A stretch of DNA of 64,000 bases from an uncultured Pseudomonas sp. (GTDB taxonomy: Bacteria > Pseudomonadota > Gammaproteobacteria > Pseudomonadales > Pseudomonadaceae): assembly GCF_943846705.1 (NCBI RefSeq), contig NZ_OX044366.1, positions 2,356,001 through 2,420,000 of the forward strand, read 5' to 3'. Below are positions 43,887-52,225 of this stretch, in pieces (position 1 is the stretch's first letter; each line of letters begins with the position of its first letter). Below the pieces are notes generated by a model. It was not told the DNA's origin, ran no database searches, and worked only from the letters and a program-made list of their open reading frames with translations. A program made the translations under genes and the position numbers.

Positions 43887-44543
43887 CTACTCGTGGCTGA
43901 TGGGTTGAGCAAGCAGTTCGGCTGCTTGGGTACGCAGGCCGGCAATGATGAAATCGGTGACGCAGGTGAAATAGTCATCCAGGGCAATGGGGTCGGCCCA
44001 GTGGGCGAAGCCCCCCGAGGCGATGCGCGCCATCACCCCGTTGAAGCAGGCCTCCACGCCCCAGAGTAGTTGTTGGCAATCGGCCTGGCTCAGCGTCTGG
44101 CGGTTAAAGGTGGCGCTGAGCAGGTCGGCAAAGAACTGCTGGTAGTGCTGCTCGATATCGAGAAACTGTTGGCGGTATGGGCTTTCCAAGCGCGCCTGGA
44201 ATTCCGGGCGGTCGCAGTGCAAACACAATTGCGCCTGGATCGGATCGGCCAACATCAGCTCGAACGCCCGGCGGATGACGCGGCGCATGGCCTCAGGTGC
44301 CGGGCTGGCGGCAAACAGGCTGCGCAACTCCTGCAATTGTTGGCGGCTGAGGTCGAGCACCAGGCGTGCATACAGCGCCTCTTTGCTAGGGAAGTGCTTG
44401 TACACCGTGCCTTTGCCGATACCGGCGGCTATCGCCACCTCGGCAATGGTCACGCGGTCCCAATGTTGCTCGGCAAACAGCTGGCGCGCGGCCTCAAGGA
44501 GGGCGCTTTCGCGTTGTTCGAACTGCCGATCTTGGTAGCGCAT
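43887..44543 (-). CDS. TetR-family repressor of the RND operon
   Basis: 218 residues. HTH at about 10-57: ESALLEAARQLFAEQHWDRVTIAEVAIAAGIGKGTVYKHFPSKEALY. The C-terminal ligand domain includes RPEFQARLESPYRQQF. As first gene of the operon, right next to a 33-base palindrome, it almost certainly represses itself and the pump genes, with release by a pump substrate (inference). Ligand unknown. Confidence 0.92.
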   Translation of the reverse strand: MRYQDRQFEQRESALLEAARQLFAEQHWDRVTIAEVAIAAGIGKGTVYKHFPSKEALYARLVLDLSRQQLQELRSLFAASPAPEAMRRVIRRAFELMLADPIQAQLCLHCDRPEFQARLESPYRQQFLDIEQHYQQFFADLLSATFNRQTLSQADCQQLLWGVEACFNGVMARIASGGFAHWADPIALDDYFTCVTDFIIAGLRTQAAELLAQPISHE

Positions 44544-44560
44544 GGAGGGCCTTAGGCTTT

Positions 44561-44593
44561 GTGACCAATGGTCATGCTATGACTGGTGGTCAC
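44561..44593. promoter_or_regulatory. Palindromic TetR operator
   Basis: GTGACCAATGGTCAT (44561-44575), 3-base centre, ATGACTGGTGGTCAC (44579-44593). The two 15-base arms are inverted repeats with three or four mismatches, and each arm contains its own TGACC-N3-GGTCA-like half palindrome. It ends 18 bases upstream of the tetR start, well placed to block RNA polymerase. Confidence 0.75.
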
Positions 44594-44741
44594 GATCAGC
44601 AAGCCCTGAGTTGTAACGGGCTGTGCTGATGGGCGGCGTTGGTGCACGAGTATTTTTCTCGCTAAGCGTCTTGGGTCTTGATGCGAGCAGGCAGGCTTTT
44701 GGTAATTGTTCTGCGCGCTGCGCAGGAATAAACTGCCGGCT

Positions 44742-45071
44742 ATGAATACCTTTCGCCGTGCCTATCTGGTGTTGTTGCTGTCGCTGATTCTGCCTTTGCA
44801 GAGCCTGGCGGGCATGCTCCAGGCCGGCGAAATTTGCTTGATGGACCACGCCAGCCAAGTGCAAATGGAGTGCTGCGCCGATGCCGCCATGGCGGCCGGT
44901 AGTCAGGCCTGCCCAAACATGCTCAAGTGCTCCACGGCCAGCTTGCCGTTGCTGGATATCCAACGGCTTAAGCTCAAAGTACTGGCGCTTGAACGTGGCC
45001 CGTTGTGGCTAACCCAGGCGGTATTTCCTTCGCGGCCACAGGCCGCTCCCTGGCGTCCTCCCCGCGCCTGA
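44742..45071 (+). CDS. Small exported Cys/Met-rich protein, copper operon leader gene
   Basis: 109 residues from ATG 44742. Signal peptide about 1-23 (ending LQSLA|GML). The mature N-terminal part holds Cys32, Cys44, Cys45, Cys57, Cys63 with Met34, Met42, Met50, Met60 and His36 within about 30 residues, a plausible soft-metal site. The C-terminus is Arg/Pro-rich. It lies 94 bases upstream of cusC on the same strand, so it is likely part of the same metal-induced unit. A role in periplasmic Cu(I)/Ag(I) binding is inference; no named family was recognised. Confidence 0.65.
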   Translation: MNTFRRAYLVLLLSLILPLQSLAGMLQAGEICLMDHASQVQMECCADAAMAAGSQACPNMLKCSTASLPLLDIQRLKLKVLALERGPLWLTQAVFPSRPQAAPWRPPRA

Positions 45072-45165
45072 TTCCTGCTCTGTATGAACGCTACTGTGCG
45101 GCTAAGGCTGCAGAGCAGCTGTTGAGTGCCCTTTATCGGGTGCAATTGCGACAGGAATCCCCACT

Positions 45166-46413
45166 ATGCTCACGTTTTCCTCCAGCCCGTTGTGGCTGCT
45201 CGGGGCTCTGGCGACTGCTTTGTGCAGCCTGCCGGTTGCTGCCCTGACTCTTAATGAGGCTCTGCGCCTGGCCGAGCGCGAAGCCCCTTCACTGACCGCG
45301 CAAGCTGCACAGGTTGACGCGGCGCAACGCTTGACGATACCCGCCGGCGAGTTGCCCGACCCCCAATTGCTGTTGGGGCTGCAAAACGTGCCCATTGAGG
45401 GCGCCAATCGTGGTCGCCTCAACGCTGAACCCATGACCATGAAAATGCTCGGTGTCATGCAAGAGGTGCCCAGTCGCGCCAAGCGCCGAGCTCAGGTGGG
45501 GGTAGCCGAAGCTGGAGTCAAGCGTGCTACCCAGACGCAGCGTGTGGAGCACCTCAAGGTGCGCCGGGAAACCGCGCTGGCCTGGATTGAGGCGCTCGGT
45601 GTGGAGCAGAAGCTGGCGTTATTCCCAGACCTTTATGCTGAAAACACCTTGCTGGCTAACGCCGTACGCGCCCGCATCAGCAGCGGTCGCGGGCCGGCTG
45701 CCGACAGTATCGGGCCGCGCCAAGAGGCCGCGTTGCTGGCCGAGCAGGAAGACGTGCTGCAGCAGCAGCGCACCCAGCAACGTGCGGCTTTGCGCCGCTG
45801 GGTCGGGCCACGAGGTGACGAGTCGCTGACTGGAAAACTGCCGCATTGGCCGGTAAACGCCGAGCACTACCAGGAGAACCTGCAGCGTCGCCCCGAGCTA
45901 GTGCTGTTTGATCCGCTGGCCGCCGAGGCGCAGGCCGAGATTCACCAGGCAGTGGCTGAGAAAACTCCAGACTGGAGCTGGCAGCTGGCCTACCAACAGC
46001 GCGACGCCATGTTCGGCGACATGTTGAGTGTGCAAGTCAGTGTTGATTTGCCGCTGTTTCCCGCCTCCCGGCAAAACCCGCGCATTGCCGCTAAGCAAGC
46101 CCAGTTGAACCAGTTGGAAGCCGAACGGGCGGACGCCCAGCGCGAGTATGCGCAGCAGTTGGCCACAGACCTGGCCGAGTATCAGCGCTATGACCGGGCG
46201 CTGCGCCGCAGCCAGGACAGCTTGCTGCCTTTGGCTGAGGAGAAGGTCGCACTGAGCCTGGCCGACTATCGCTCGGGCGCGGCTGAGTTGGCCAGTGTGA
46301 TTGCCGCGCGCCGCGAACTGATCGAGACGCGCCTGCAGCAGATTAGCGTTGAGCAAGAACGGGCGCTGACCAGTGCCCGACTGTATTTCGCCTACGAAGG
46401 GGCTGAGCAATGA
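45166..46413 (+). CDS. cusC: TolC-family outer membrane channel, CusC/CzcC-like
   Basis: 415 residues with a signal peptide (about 1-25, ending PVAA|LTLNE). Two outer-membrane-efflux repeats: LTLNEALRLAEREAPSLTAQAAQ at the start and the mirrored helical hairpin near 300-380 (ERADAQREYAQQLATDLAEYQRYDRAL). No lipobox, unlike E. coli CusC. It is the exit duct of the tripartite metal pump. Its stop overlaps the adaptor start by ATGA. Confidence 0.88.
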   Translation: MLTFSSSPLWLLGALATALCSLPVAALTLNEALRLAEREAPSLTAQAAQVDAAQRLTIPAGELPDPQLLLGLQNVPIEGANRGRLNAEPMTMKMLGVMQEVPSRAKRRAQVGVAEAGVKRATQTQRVEHLKVRRETALAWIEALGVEQKLALFPDLYAENTLLANAVRARISSGRGPAADSIGPRQEAALLAEQEDVLQQQRTQQRAALRRWVGPRGDESLTGKLPHWPVNAEHYQENLQRRPELVLFDPLAAEAQAEIHQAVAEKTPDWSWQLAYQQRDAMFGDMLSVQVSVDLPLFPASRQNPRIAAKQAQLNQLEAERADAQREYAQQLATDLAEYQRYDRALRRSQDSLLPLAEEKVALSLADYRSGAAELASVIAARRELIETRLQQISVEQERALTSARLYFAYEGAEQ

Positions 46414-47930
46414 GCGTGACAACGATAAAAGGCGTGCTGTTGACCAGCCTGTTGATGGCCGTTGCGGCGGCGGGTGGTTACGGGATCGCGCATATCTCGA
46501 TGCCCAGCACCCTGCAGGCAGGTCCTAGCGCTGAAGCGGCGATGGCCGCCAAGGGTCAGGTGCTGTATTGGTACGACCCGATGGTGCCGCAGCAGAAGTT
46601 CGATAAGCCGGGCAAGTCGCCCTTTATGGACATGCAGCTGGTGCCGCGCTATGCCGATGAAGGCGGCGACAGCGCCGCCGTCAGCATTGACCCGAGCATC
46701 AGCCAAAACCTTGGCATGCGTTTGGCTCTGGTAACCCGCGGGGCGGCGGCAAGCAGCCTGGAAGTGGTCGGCAGCCTGGCGTTCAACAGCCGTGAGGTTG
46801 CCGTGGTGCAAACGCGCAGTGGCGGTTTCGTCGAGCGCGTGTATGCCCGCGCCGCCGAGGATGTGCTGGAGGCCGGCGCGCCGCTGGCCGATCTGCTGGT
46901 GCCAGCTTGGGTCAGTGCTCAGGAAGACTATCTGGCATTGCGCAGTGCGGGCGATCCCGGTCTGTTGAGCGCGGCGCGTCAGCGCATGCGGCTGGCCGGT
47001 ATGCCTGCCGCGTTGATCAGCCAGTTCGAGCGCAGTGGTCAGGTGCAGACGCTATGGACGGTTACCAGCCCCATCAGTGGTGTGCTGCAGCAACTTGAGG
47101 TGCGCGAAGGCATGACCCTGGCGGTAGGGCAAACCCTGGCCACCATCAACGGTTTGCGTACGGTCTGGCTGGAGGTGGCCGTGCCGGAAGCCGAGGCCGC
47201 AGGGCTGAGCCAGGGTCAGCAGGTCGAGGCGCGTTTGCCGGCCTTCCCCGGTGAAGTGCTCAGCGGCCGCATTGCGGCAATTCTGCCCCAGGCCAATCTC
47301 GATAGCCGCACCCTACGGCTGCGGGTCGAGTTGGCCAACCCCGAGGGCCGCTTGCGCCCAGGCCTGACGGCTCAGGTGCGGCTTACCCGCCCCGCCGAGC
47401 GCGATGTTGTATTAGTGCCCAGCGAGGCGGTGATCCGCAGTGGTCGCCGTGCGCTGGTGATGCTGGCTGAAAGCGAAGGGCGCTATCGCCCGGTGGAAGT
47501 GCGCCTGGGTGCTGAGGCCGAGGGTAAAACCGAGGTGCTGGAGGGGCTGACGGAGGGCCAACAGGTGGTTGCTTCAGGGCAGTTCCTGCTCGATTCCGAA
47601 GCCAGCCTGCGCGGTATTGCGGTGCAAGGTCTGGGGCAAGCGGCCGCTGAAGTGAAGCTGGAGACAGCCTTGCATGAGGCCGAGGGGCAGATCGACGGCA
47701 TCAACGAGGAGGGGGTGATGCTCAGCCACGGGCCGTTCAAAACCTTAGGCATGCCCGGCATGAGCATGCGCTTTCCGCTTGCCAGCCCGACGCTGGTGGA
47801 GGGCTTCAAGGTGGGCGATAAAGTGAAGGTCGGCGTGCGCGCCGATGATAACGGCCTGCTGATTGAGCGCATCGAGCACCTAGCGCCGCTGCAAAAGCAG
47901 CAGGACGGCCAGCAGCAGGTGCAACCATGA
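46410..47930 (+). CDS. cusB: CusB-type metal efflux adaptor fused to a CusF-like domain
   Basis: 506 residues. N-terminal helix, then a heavy-metal-binding segment at about 52-81 (YWYDPMVPQQKFDKPGKSPF and MDMQLVPRY), the adaptor body with lipoyl halves and barrel (about 110-400), and an extra C-terminal domain (about 425-495) like the periplasmic copper chaperone CusF: SHGPFKTLGMPGMSMRFPL. In CusF the copper ligands are His36, Trp44, Met47, Met49; here the Trp position is Met. The protein would hand Cu(I)/Ag(I) to CusA. Coupled by ATGA at both ends. Confidence 0.92.
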   Translation: MSVTTIKGVLLTSLLMAVAAAGGYGIAHISMPSTLQAGPSAEAAMAAKGQVLYWYDPMVPQQKFDKPGKSPFMDMQLVPRYADEGGDSAAVSIDPSISQNLGMRLALVTRGAAASSLEVVGSLAFNSREVAVVQTRSGGFVERVYARAAEDVLEAGAPLADLLVPAWVSAQEDYLALRSAGDPGLLSAARQRMRLAGMPAALISQFERSGQVQTLWTVTSPISGVLQQLEVREGMTLAVGQTLATINGLRTVWLEVAVPEAEAAGLSQGQQVEARLPAFPGEVLSGRIAAILPQANLDSRTLRLRVELANPEGRLRPGLTAQVRLTRPAERDVVLVPSEAVIRSGRRALVMLAESEGRYRPVEVRLGAEAEGKTEVLEGLTEGQQVVASGQFLLDSEASLRGIAVQGLGQAAAEVKLETALHEAEGQIDGINEEGVMLSHGPFKTLGMPGMSMRFPLASPTLVEGFKVGDKVKVGVRADDNGLLIERIEHLAPLQKQQDGQQQVQP

Positions 47931-50900
47931 TTGCCGCGCTGATTCGCTGGTCGGTGGTTAATCGTTTTCTGGTGATATTGGCCACGCTGTTCGCCACGGC
48001 CTGGGGTATTTGGTCGCTACAAAACACGCCGATCGATGCGCTGCCAGACCTGTCCGATGTGCAGGTGATCATCCGCACGCCTTTTCCGGGCCAGGCACCG
48101 CAAATTGTCGAAAACCAGGTGACCTATCCGCTGACCACCACCATGCTCTCGGTGCCGGGGGCGAAAACCGTACGCGGTTACTCGTTCTTCGGTGACAGCT
48201 ACGTCTATGTGTTGTTCGACGACGACACCGACCTCTACTGGGCGCGCTCGCGGGTGCTGGAATACCTCAGCCAGATCCAGAGTCGCCTGCCGGCCACTGC
48301 CAAACCGTCGCTGGGGCCGGACGCTACCGGCGTCGGCTGGATCTACCAGTACGCTTTGGTTGATCGCTCCGGCAAACATGACCTGGCGCAGCTGCGCGCA
48401 CTGCAGGACTGGTTTCTCAAGTTCGAGCTGAAAACCCTGGCCAATGTCGCCGAAGTGGCCAGCATTGGCGGCATGGTCAAGCAGTACCAGGTGCAACTCG
48501 ACCCGATCAAGTTGGCCAGCTTGGGTGTCACCCAGGCCGAGGTCACCGCCGCGATTGGCCAGGCCAATCAGGAAACCGGTGGTGCGGTGCTGGAGATGGC
48601 GGAAACCGAATTTATGGTCCGTGCGTCCGGTTACCTGCAAAGCCTCAACGACTTTCGCGCCATCCCGCTGCGCCTCGATAGCGGTGGCGTGCCGCTGACC
48701 CTTGGCGACGTCGCGCATATCCAGTTAGGGCCGGAGATGCGTCGTGGTATCGCCGAGCTGGATGGCGAGGGCGAGGTGGTCGGTGGCGTGGTGATTTTGC
48801 GCAGCGGCAAGAACGCGCGCAGCACCATTGCGGCGGTCAAGGCCAAGCTCGAAACGCTGAAAAGCAGCCTGCCGGAAGGGGTGGAGATCGTCACCACCTA
48901 TGACCGCAGCCAGCTGATCGACCGTGCAGTGAAGAACCTCAGCGTCAAACTGATTGAGGAGTTCATCGTCGTCGCCTTGGTCTGTGCGGCGTTTCTCTGG
49001 CACCTGCGTTCTTCGCTGGTGGCGATTGTGTCTTTACCGGTCGGCGTGTTGATCGCCTTCGCGGTGATGCAGCAACAGGGCATTAACGCCAACATCATGT
49101 CCCTCGGCGGTATCGCCATTGCGATTGGCGCGATGGTCGATGCGGCGGTGGTGATGATCGAGAACGCGCACAAAAAGATCGAAGCCTGGCGCGAGCAGCA
49201 TCCAGACGAAGAACTCAAAGGCGAGCAGCATTGGCGGGTGATTACCGCTGCAGCGGTGGAAGTCGGCCCGGCGCTGTTCTTCTGTCTGCTGATCATCACC
49301 CTGTCGTTTATTCCGGTGTTCACCCTGCAGGCCCAAGAAGGCCGGTTGTTTGGCCCGCTGGCCTTTACCAAAACCTACGCCATGGCCGCCGCCGCAGGAT
49401 TGTCGGTGACCCTGGTGCCGGTGCTGATGGGCTACTGGATACGCGGGCGGATACCCGATGAGGCGCGCAACCCACTTAATCGTGGATTGATCCGCCTCTA
49501 CCAACCGGTGCTGGACGCGGTATTGGCGTGGCCCAAGGCGACCCTGGCGGTTGCACTGCTGGTGCTGCTCAGCACGCTGTGGCCGTTGTCGCAGTTGGGC
49601 GGCGAGTTTCTGCCGCCGCTGGATGAAGGCGACCTGCTGTATATGCCCTCGGCCCTGCCGGGTTTGTCGGCGCAGAAAGCCGCGCAGTTGTTGCAGCAGA
49701 CCGACCGGTTGATCAAAACCGTGCCGGAAGTCGCCCATGTGTTTGGCAAAGCCGGGCGCGCGGAAACTGCCACCGACCCGGCACCGCTGGAGATGTTTGA
49801 AACCACCATTCAGTTCAAGCCGCGTGAGCAGTGGCGCGCCGGCATGACCGCCGAGCAGTTGGTGGATGAGCTGGACCGGGTGGTGCAAGTGCCGGGGCTG
49901 ACCAACATCTGGATTCCGCCAATTCGCAACCGCATCGACATGCTCGCCACCGGCATTAAGAGCCCGATTGGGGTCAAGGTCGCGGGCAGCAATCTGGCGC
50001 AGATTGATCAGGCCACCCAAGCCATCGAAAAGGTCGCCAAAGGTGTGCCCGGAGTCAGTTCGGCGCTGGCCGAGCGCTTGACTGGCGGGCGCTATATCGA
50101 CGTCGACATCGATCGGCCAGCGGCGGCGCGCTATGGCCTGAATATCGCTGATGTGCAGGCCATAGTCGCCGGGGCGATTGGTGGTGAAAATATCGGCGAG
50201 ACCATCGAAGGGCTGGCGCGCTTTCCCATCAGCGTGCGTTACCCGCGTGAATGGCGCGACTCTCTGAGCAAGCTGGAGCAGCTGCCGATCTACACCCCGG
50301 CGGGCAGCCAGATTACCCTCGGTACGGTGGCGCGCATCAAGATCAGCGACGGCCCGCCGATGCTCAAGAGCGAAAACGCCCGGCCTTCCGGTTGGGTCTA
50401 TGTGGATGTACGCGGCCGCGACCTGGCCTCGGTGGTCGCCGACTTGCGCCGCGCCATCGAGGCTGAGGTGCAGTTGCAACCGGGCATTAGCCTGAGTTAC
50501 TCGGGGCAGTTCGAGTTTCTGCAACGGGCCAATGCGCGGCTGAAACTGGTGGTGCCAGCGACGCTGATGATCATCTTCGTGCTGCTTTACCTGTGCTTCA
50601 ACCGCTTCAGCGAGGCGCTGTTGATCATGGCCACGCTGCCGTTCGCCCTCACCGGCGGCATCTGGTTTCTCTACCTGCTCGGCTATCACCTGTCGGTGGC
50701 CACCGGCGTCGGCTTTATCGCCTTAGCCGGGGTGGCAGCGGAGTTCGGCGTGATCATGCTGCTCTACCTGAAAAACGCCTGGGCAGAGCGCCAAGCCAAA
50801 GGGCAAGACGATGAGACGGCGCTGCTTGCGGCCATTCGCGAAGGGGCGGTGCAGCGGGTGCGGCCCAAAGCCATGACCGTGGCGGTGATCATTGCCGGCC

Positions 50901-51052
50901 TGCTGCCGATTCTGCTCGGTGGCGGCACTGGCAGCGAGGTGATGAGCCGCATTGCCGCACCGATGGTCGGAGGCATGCTCAGCGCGCCATTACTGTCTTT
51001 GTTTGTGTTGCCGGCAGCCTATCTGCTGCTGCGCCGGCGTAAGCCGCAGTGA
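47927..51052 (+). CDS. cusA: CusA-type Cu(I)/Ag(I) RND pump
   Basis: 1,041 residues of the heavy-metal-efflux RND group. The three methionines that bind metal in E. coli CusA are present at identical numbers: Met573 (DLLYMPSALPG), Met623 (APLEMFETT), Met672 (RIDMLATGIK). TM4 proton relay is IGAMVDAAVVMIENAHKK. Sequence follows CusA closely through GGRYIDVDIDRPAAARYG and GFIALAGVAAEFGVIMLLYL. It exports monovalent copper or silver from periplasm and cytoplasm through CusC. Last gene of the operon. Confidence 0.95.
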   Translation: MIAALIRWSVVNRFLVILATLFATAWGIWSLQNTPIDALPDLSDVQVIIRTPFPGQAPQIVENQVTYPLTTTMLSVPGAKTVRGYSFFGDSYVYVLFDDDTDLYWARSRVLEYLSQIQSRLPATAKPSLGPDATGVGWIYQYALVDRSGKHDLAQLRALQDWFLKFELKTLANVAEVASIGGMVKQYQVQLDPIKLASLGVTQAEVTAAIGQANQETGGAVLEMAETEFMVRASGYLQSLNDFRAIPLRLDSGGVPLTLGDVAHIQLGPEMRRGIAELDGEGEVVGGVVILRSGKNARSTIAAVKAKLETLKSSLPEGVEIVTTYDRSQLIDRAVKNLSVKLIEEFIVVALVCAAFLWHLRSSLVAIVSLPVGVLIAFAVMQQQGINANIMSLGGIAIAIGAMVDAAVVMIENAHKKIEAWREQHPDEELKGEQHWRVITAAAVEVGPALFFCLLIITLSFIPVFTLQAQEGRLFGPLAFTKTYAMAAAAGLSVTLVPVLMGYWIRGRIPDEARNPLNRGLIRLYQPVLDAVLAWPKATLAVALLVLLSTLWPLSQLGGEFLPPLDEGDLLYMPSALPGLSAQKAAQLLQQTDRLIKTVPEVAHVFGKAGRAETATDPAPLEMFETTIQFKPREQWRAGMTAEQLVDELDRVVQVPGLTNIWIPPIRNRIDMLATGIKSPIGVKVAGSNLAQIDQATQAIEKVAKGVPGVSSALAERLTGGRYIDVDIDRPAAARYGLNIADVQAIVAGAIGGENIGETIEGLARFPISVRYPREWRDSLSKLEQLPIYTPAGSQITLGTVARIKISDGPPMLKSENARPSGWVYVDVRGRDLASVVADLRRAIEAEVQLQPGISLSYSGQFEFLQRANARLKLVVPATLMIIFVLLYLCFNRFSEALLIMATLPFALTGGIWFLYLLGYHLSVATGVGFIALAGVAAEFGVIMLLYLKNAWAERQAKGQDDETALLAAIREGAVQRVRPKAMTVAVIIAGLLPILLGGGTGSEVMSRIAAPMVGGMLSAPLLSLFVLPAAYLLLRRRKPQ

Positions 51053-51119
51053 CCTGAATCATCCTTCCAGCGTGGTGACAGGGACGTCCGCTGGCAAGAC
51101 TCTTATGGCCTATCGCCAA

Positions 51120-51164
51120 GCAGCGCGAAACCGCTGAAGGTCACCTTCAGCGGTTTCGCGCTGC
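51120..51164. terminator. 21-bp perfect hairpin after cusA
   Basis: Arms 51120-51140 and 51144-51164 (GCAGCGCGAAACCGCTGAAGG and its exact complement) with a 3-base loop TCA. Followed by CCCTTTT on the plus strand. It lies between convergent cusA and the bestrophin gene and probably terminates both. Confidence 0.75.
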
Positions 51165-51203
51165 CCCTTTTGAGTGCTGAGCACAGCAAAGCAGCAGTGC
51201 TAT

Positions 51204-52124
51204 TTACTGCAAAACGTAGCCTTGCGGTTGCAGGGGTTCGGGCAGGGTATCGCCAAGGGTTTCCAGCAAGTCGATCTCAATGCCGCGAACCATGGCGCTC
51301 AGGGGCAAGTCGTTGTCCGACAGGCCGAAGGGTTCCTCCAGCTCGTCGCCCAGCGCATCGAGGCCGAAGAAGGTGTAGGCAATAATCGTCACCAGAACCG
51401 GCGTCAGCATTTCCAGTGAGCTGACCAAACCAAACGGCAGCAGCATGCAGAACAACCAGGCCGTGCGGTGCAGCAGCAAGGTGTAGGCGAACGGTGTCGG
51501 GGTGCTTTTGATGCGTTCGCAAATGGCCTGGCTGGCGGCGAGGGTGTCCAGGCGTTGTTCCAGGCCGCGATAGAGCACATCGCTAAGACGGCGTTCACGC
51601 ACGCATTGCGCCAGATCCTGATTGATCCAGTTGAGCAGGGTATCTGGCACGTTGCGCCGTTGGCGCAGGGCTGCCAGTTCGTCCGGGCTGACCCATGCCG
51701 CACAGGCCGCCGGCGCATCCTGGCCGCGCAGATGGGCGGCCAGGGCATGGGCAAAGGCAATGCAGCGTTCGATGGCCAGGCGGCGCAAGCGCGCATTGTC
51801 GTCACCGGCCAGCAATGCCTGGCTTTCGCGGGCCAGGCCGCGGGCTTGGATAATCAGCTCGCCCCACTGCTTGCGCGCTTCCCACCAGCGGTCATAACAG
51901 GCGCTGTTGCGAAAGCCGAGAAAGACCGAGAGGGCCAGCCCCAACAGCGAAAAGGGTGGGGCACTGACGTGGCTAAGCCACTGCATCCAGCCGTACTCAT
52001 AGAGCCCCACCACCACGCAGGACAGCAGCGTGATGCTCAGCAGCTTGGAGGCGATATGCGGGAAGATTGAACCACGGCGAACGAAGAACAGGTGCAGCGC
52101 ACTGGGGCGCGGGCGAACGATCAT
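51204..52124 (-). CDS. Bestrophin-family anion channel protein
   Basis: 306 residues of the bestrophin/UPF0187 family: start VRPRPSALHLFFVRRGSIFPHIASKLL, SVFLGFRNSACYDRWWEARKQWGELIIQARGL (the conserved FRNxxxYDRWWEAR signature) and the late FFGLDALGDELEEPFG acidic motif. Four or so membrane helices. Bacterial homologues form pentameric ion channels, in Klebsiella cation-selective. Physiological role here unknown. Monocistronic. Confidence 0.93.
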   Translation of the reverse strand: MIVRPRPSALHLFFVRRGSIFPHIASKLLSITLLSCVVVGLYEYGWMQWLSHVSAPPFSLLGLALSVFLGFRNSACYDRWWEARKQWGELIIQARGLARESQALLAGDDNARLRRLAIERCIAFAHALAAHLRGQDAPAACAAWVSPDELAALRQRRNVPDTLLNWINQDLAQCVRERRLSDVLYRGLEQRLDTLAASQAICERIKSTPTPFAYTLLLHRTAWLFCMLLPFGLVSSLEMLTPVLVTIIAYTFFGLDALGDELEEPFGLSDNDLPLSAMVRGIEIDLLETLGDTLPEPLQPQGYVLQ

Positions 52125-52160
52125 GACGGCAGTGCATCCAGGGATCGGGGGAGGGCTTGA

Positions 52161-52181
52161 GCGGCGCGGATTATGCGCCGC
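52161..52181. terminator. GC-rich hairpin between metR and bestrophin genes
   Basis: GCGGCGC / GCGCCGC around a 7-base AT-rich loop, 45 bases after the metR stop. No T-run. Candidate weak terminator of metR. Confidence 0.4.
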
Positions 52182-52225
52182 TGCCCAGCCTCTGCCTAGC
52201 GCGTTGAGCTGATGTGGCAGGCTTT

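Noticed and set aside
49034..50689. A 551-codon open frame on the minus strand opposite cusA
   Set aside because: It is a mirror frame caused by high GC at third positions of cusA. Its translation is Gln/His/Arg-rich and resembles no protein. The same holds for the 543-codon frame opposite fadD1 (61942-63573) and the 297-codon frame opposite the LtaS-like gene (3581-4474).
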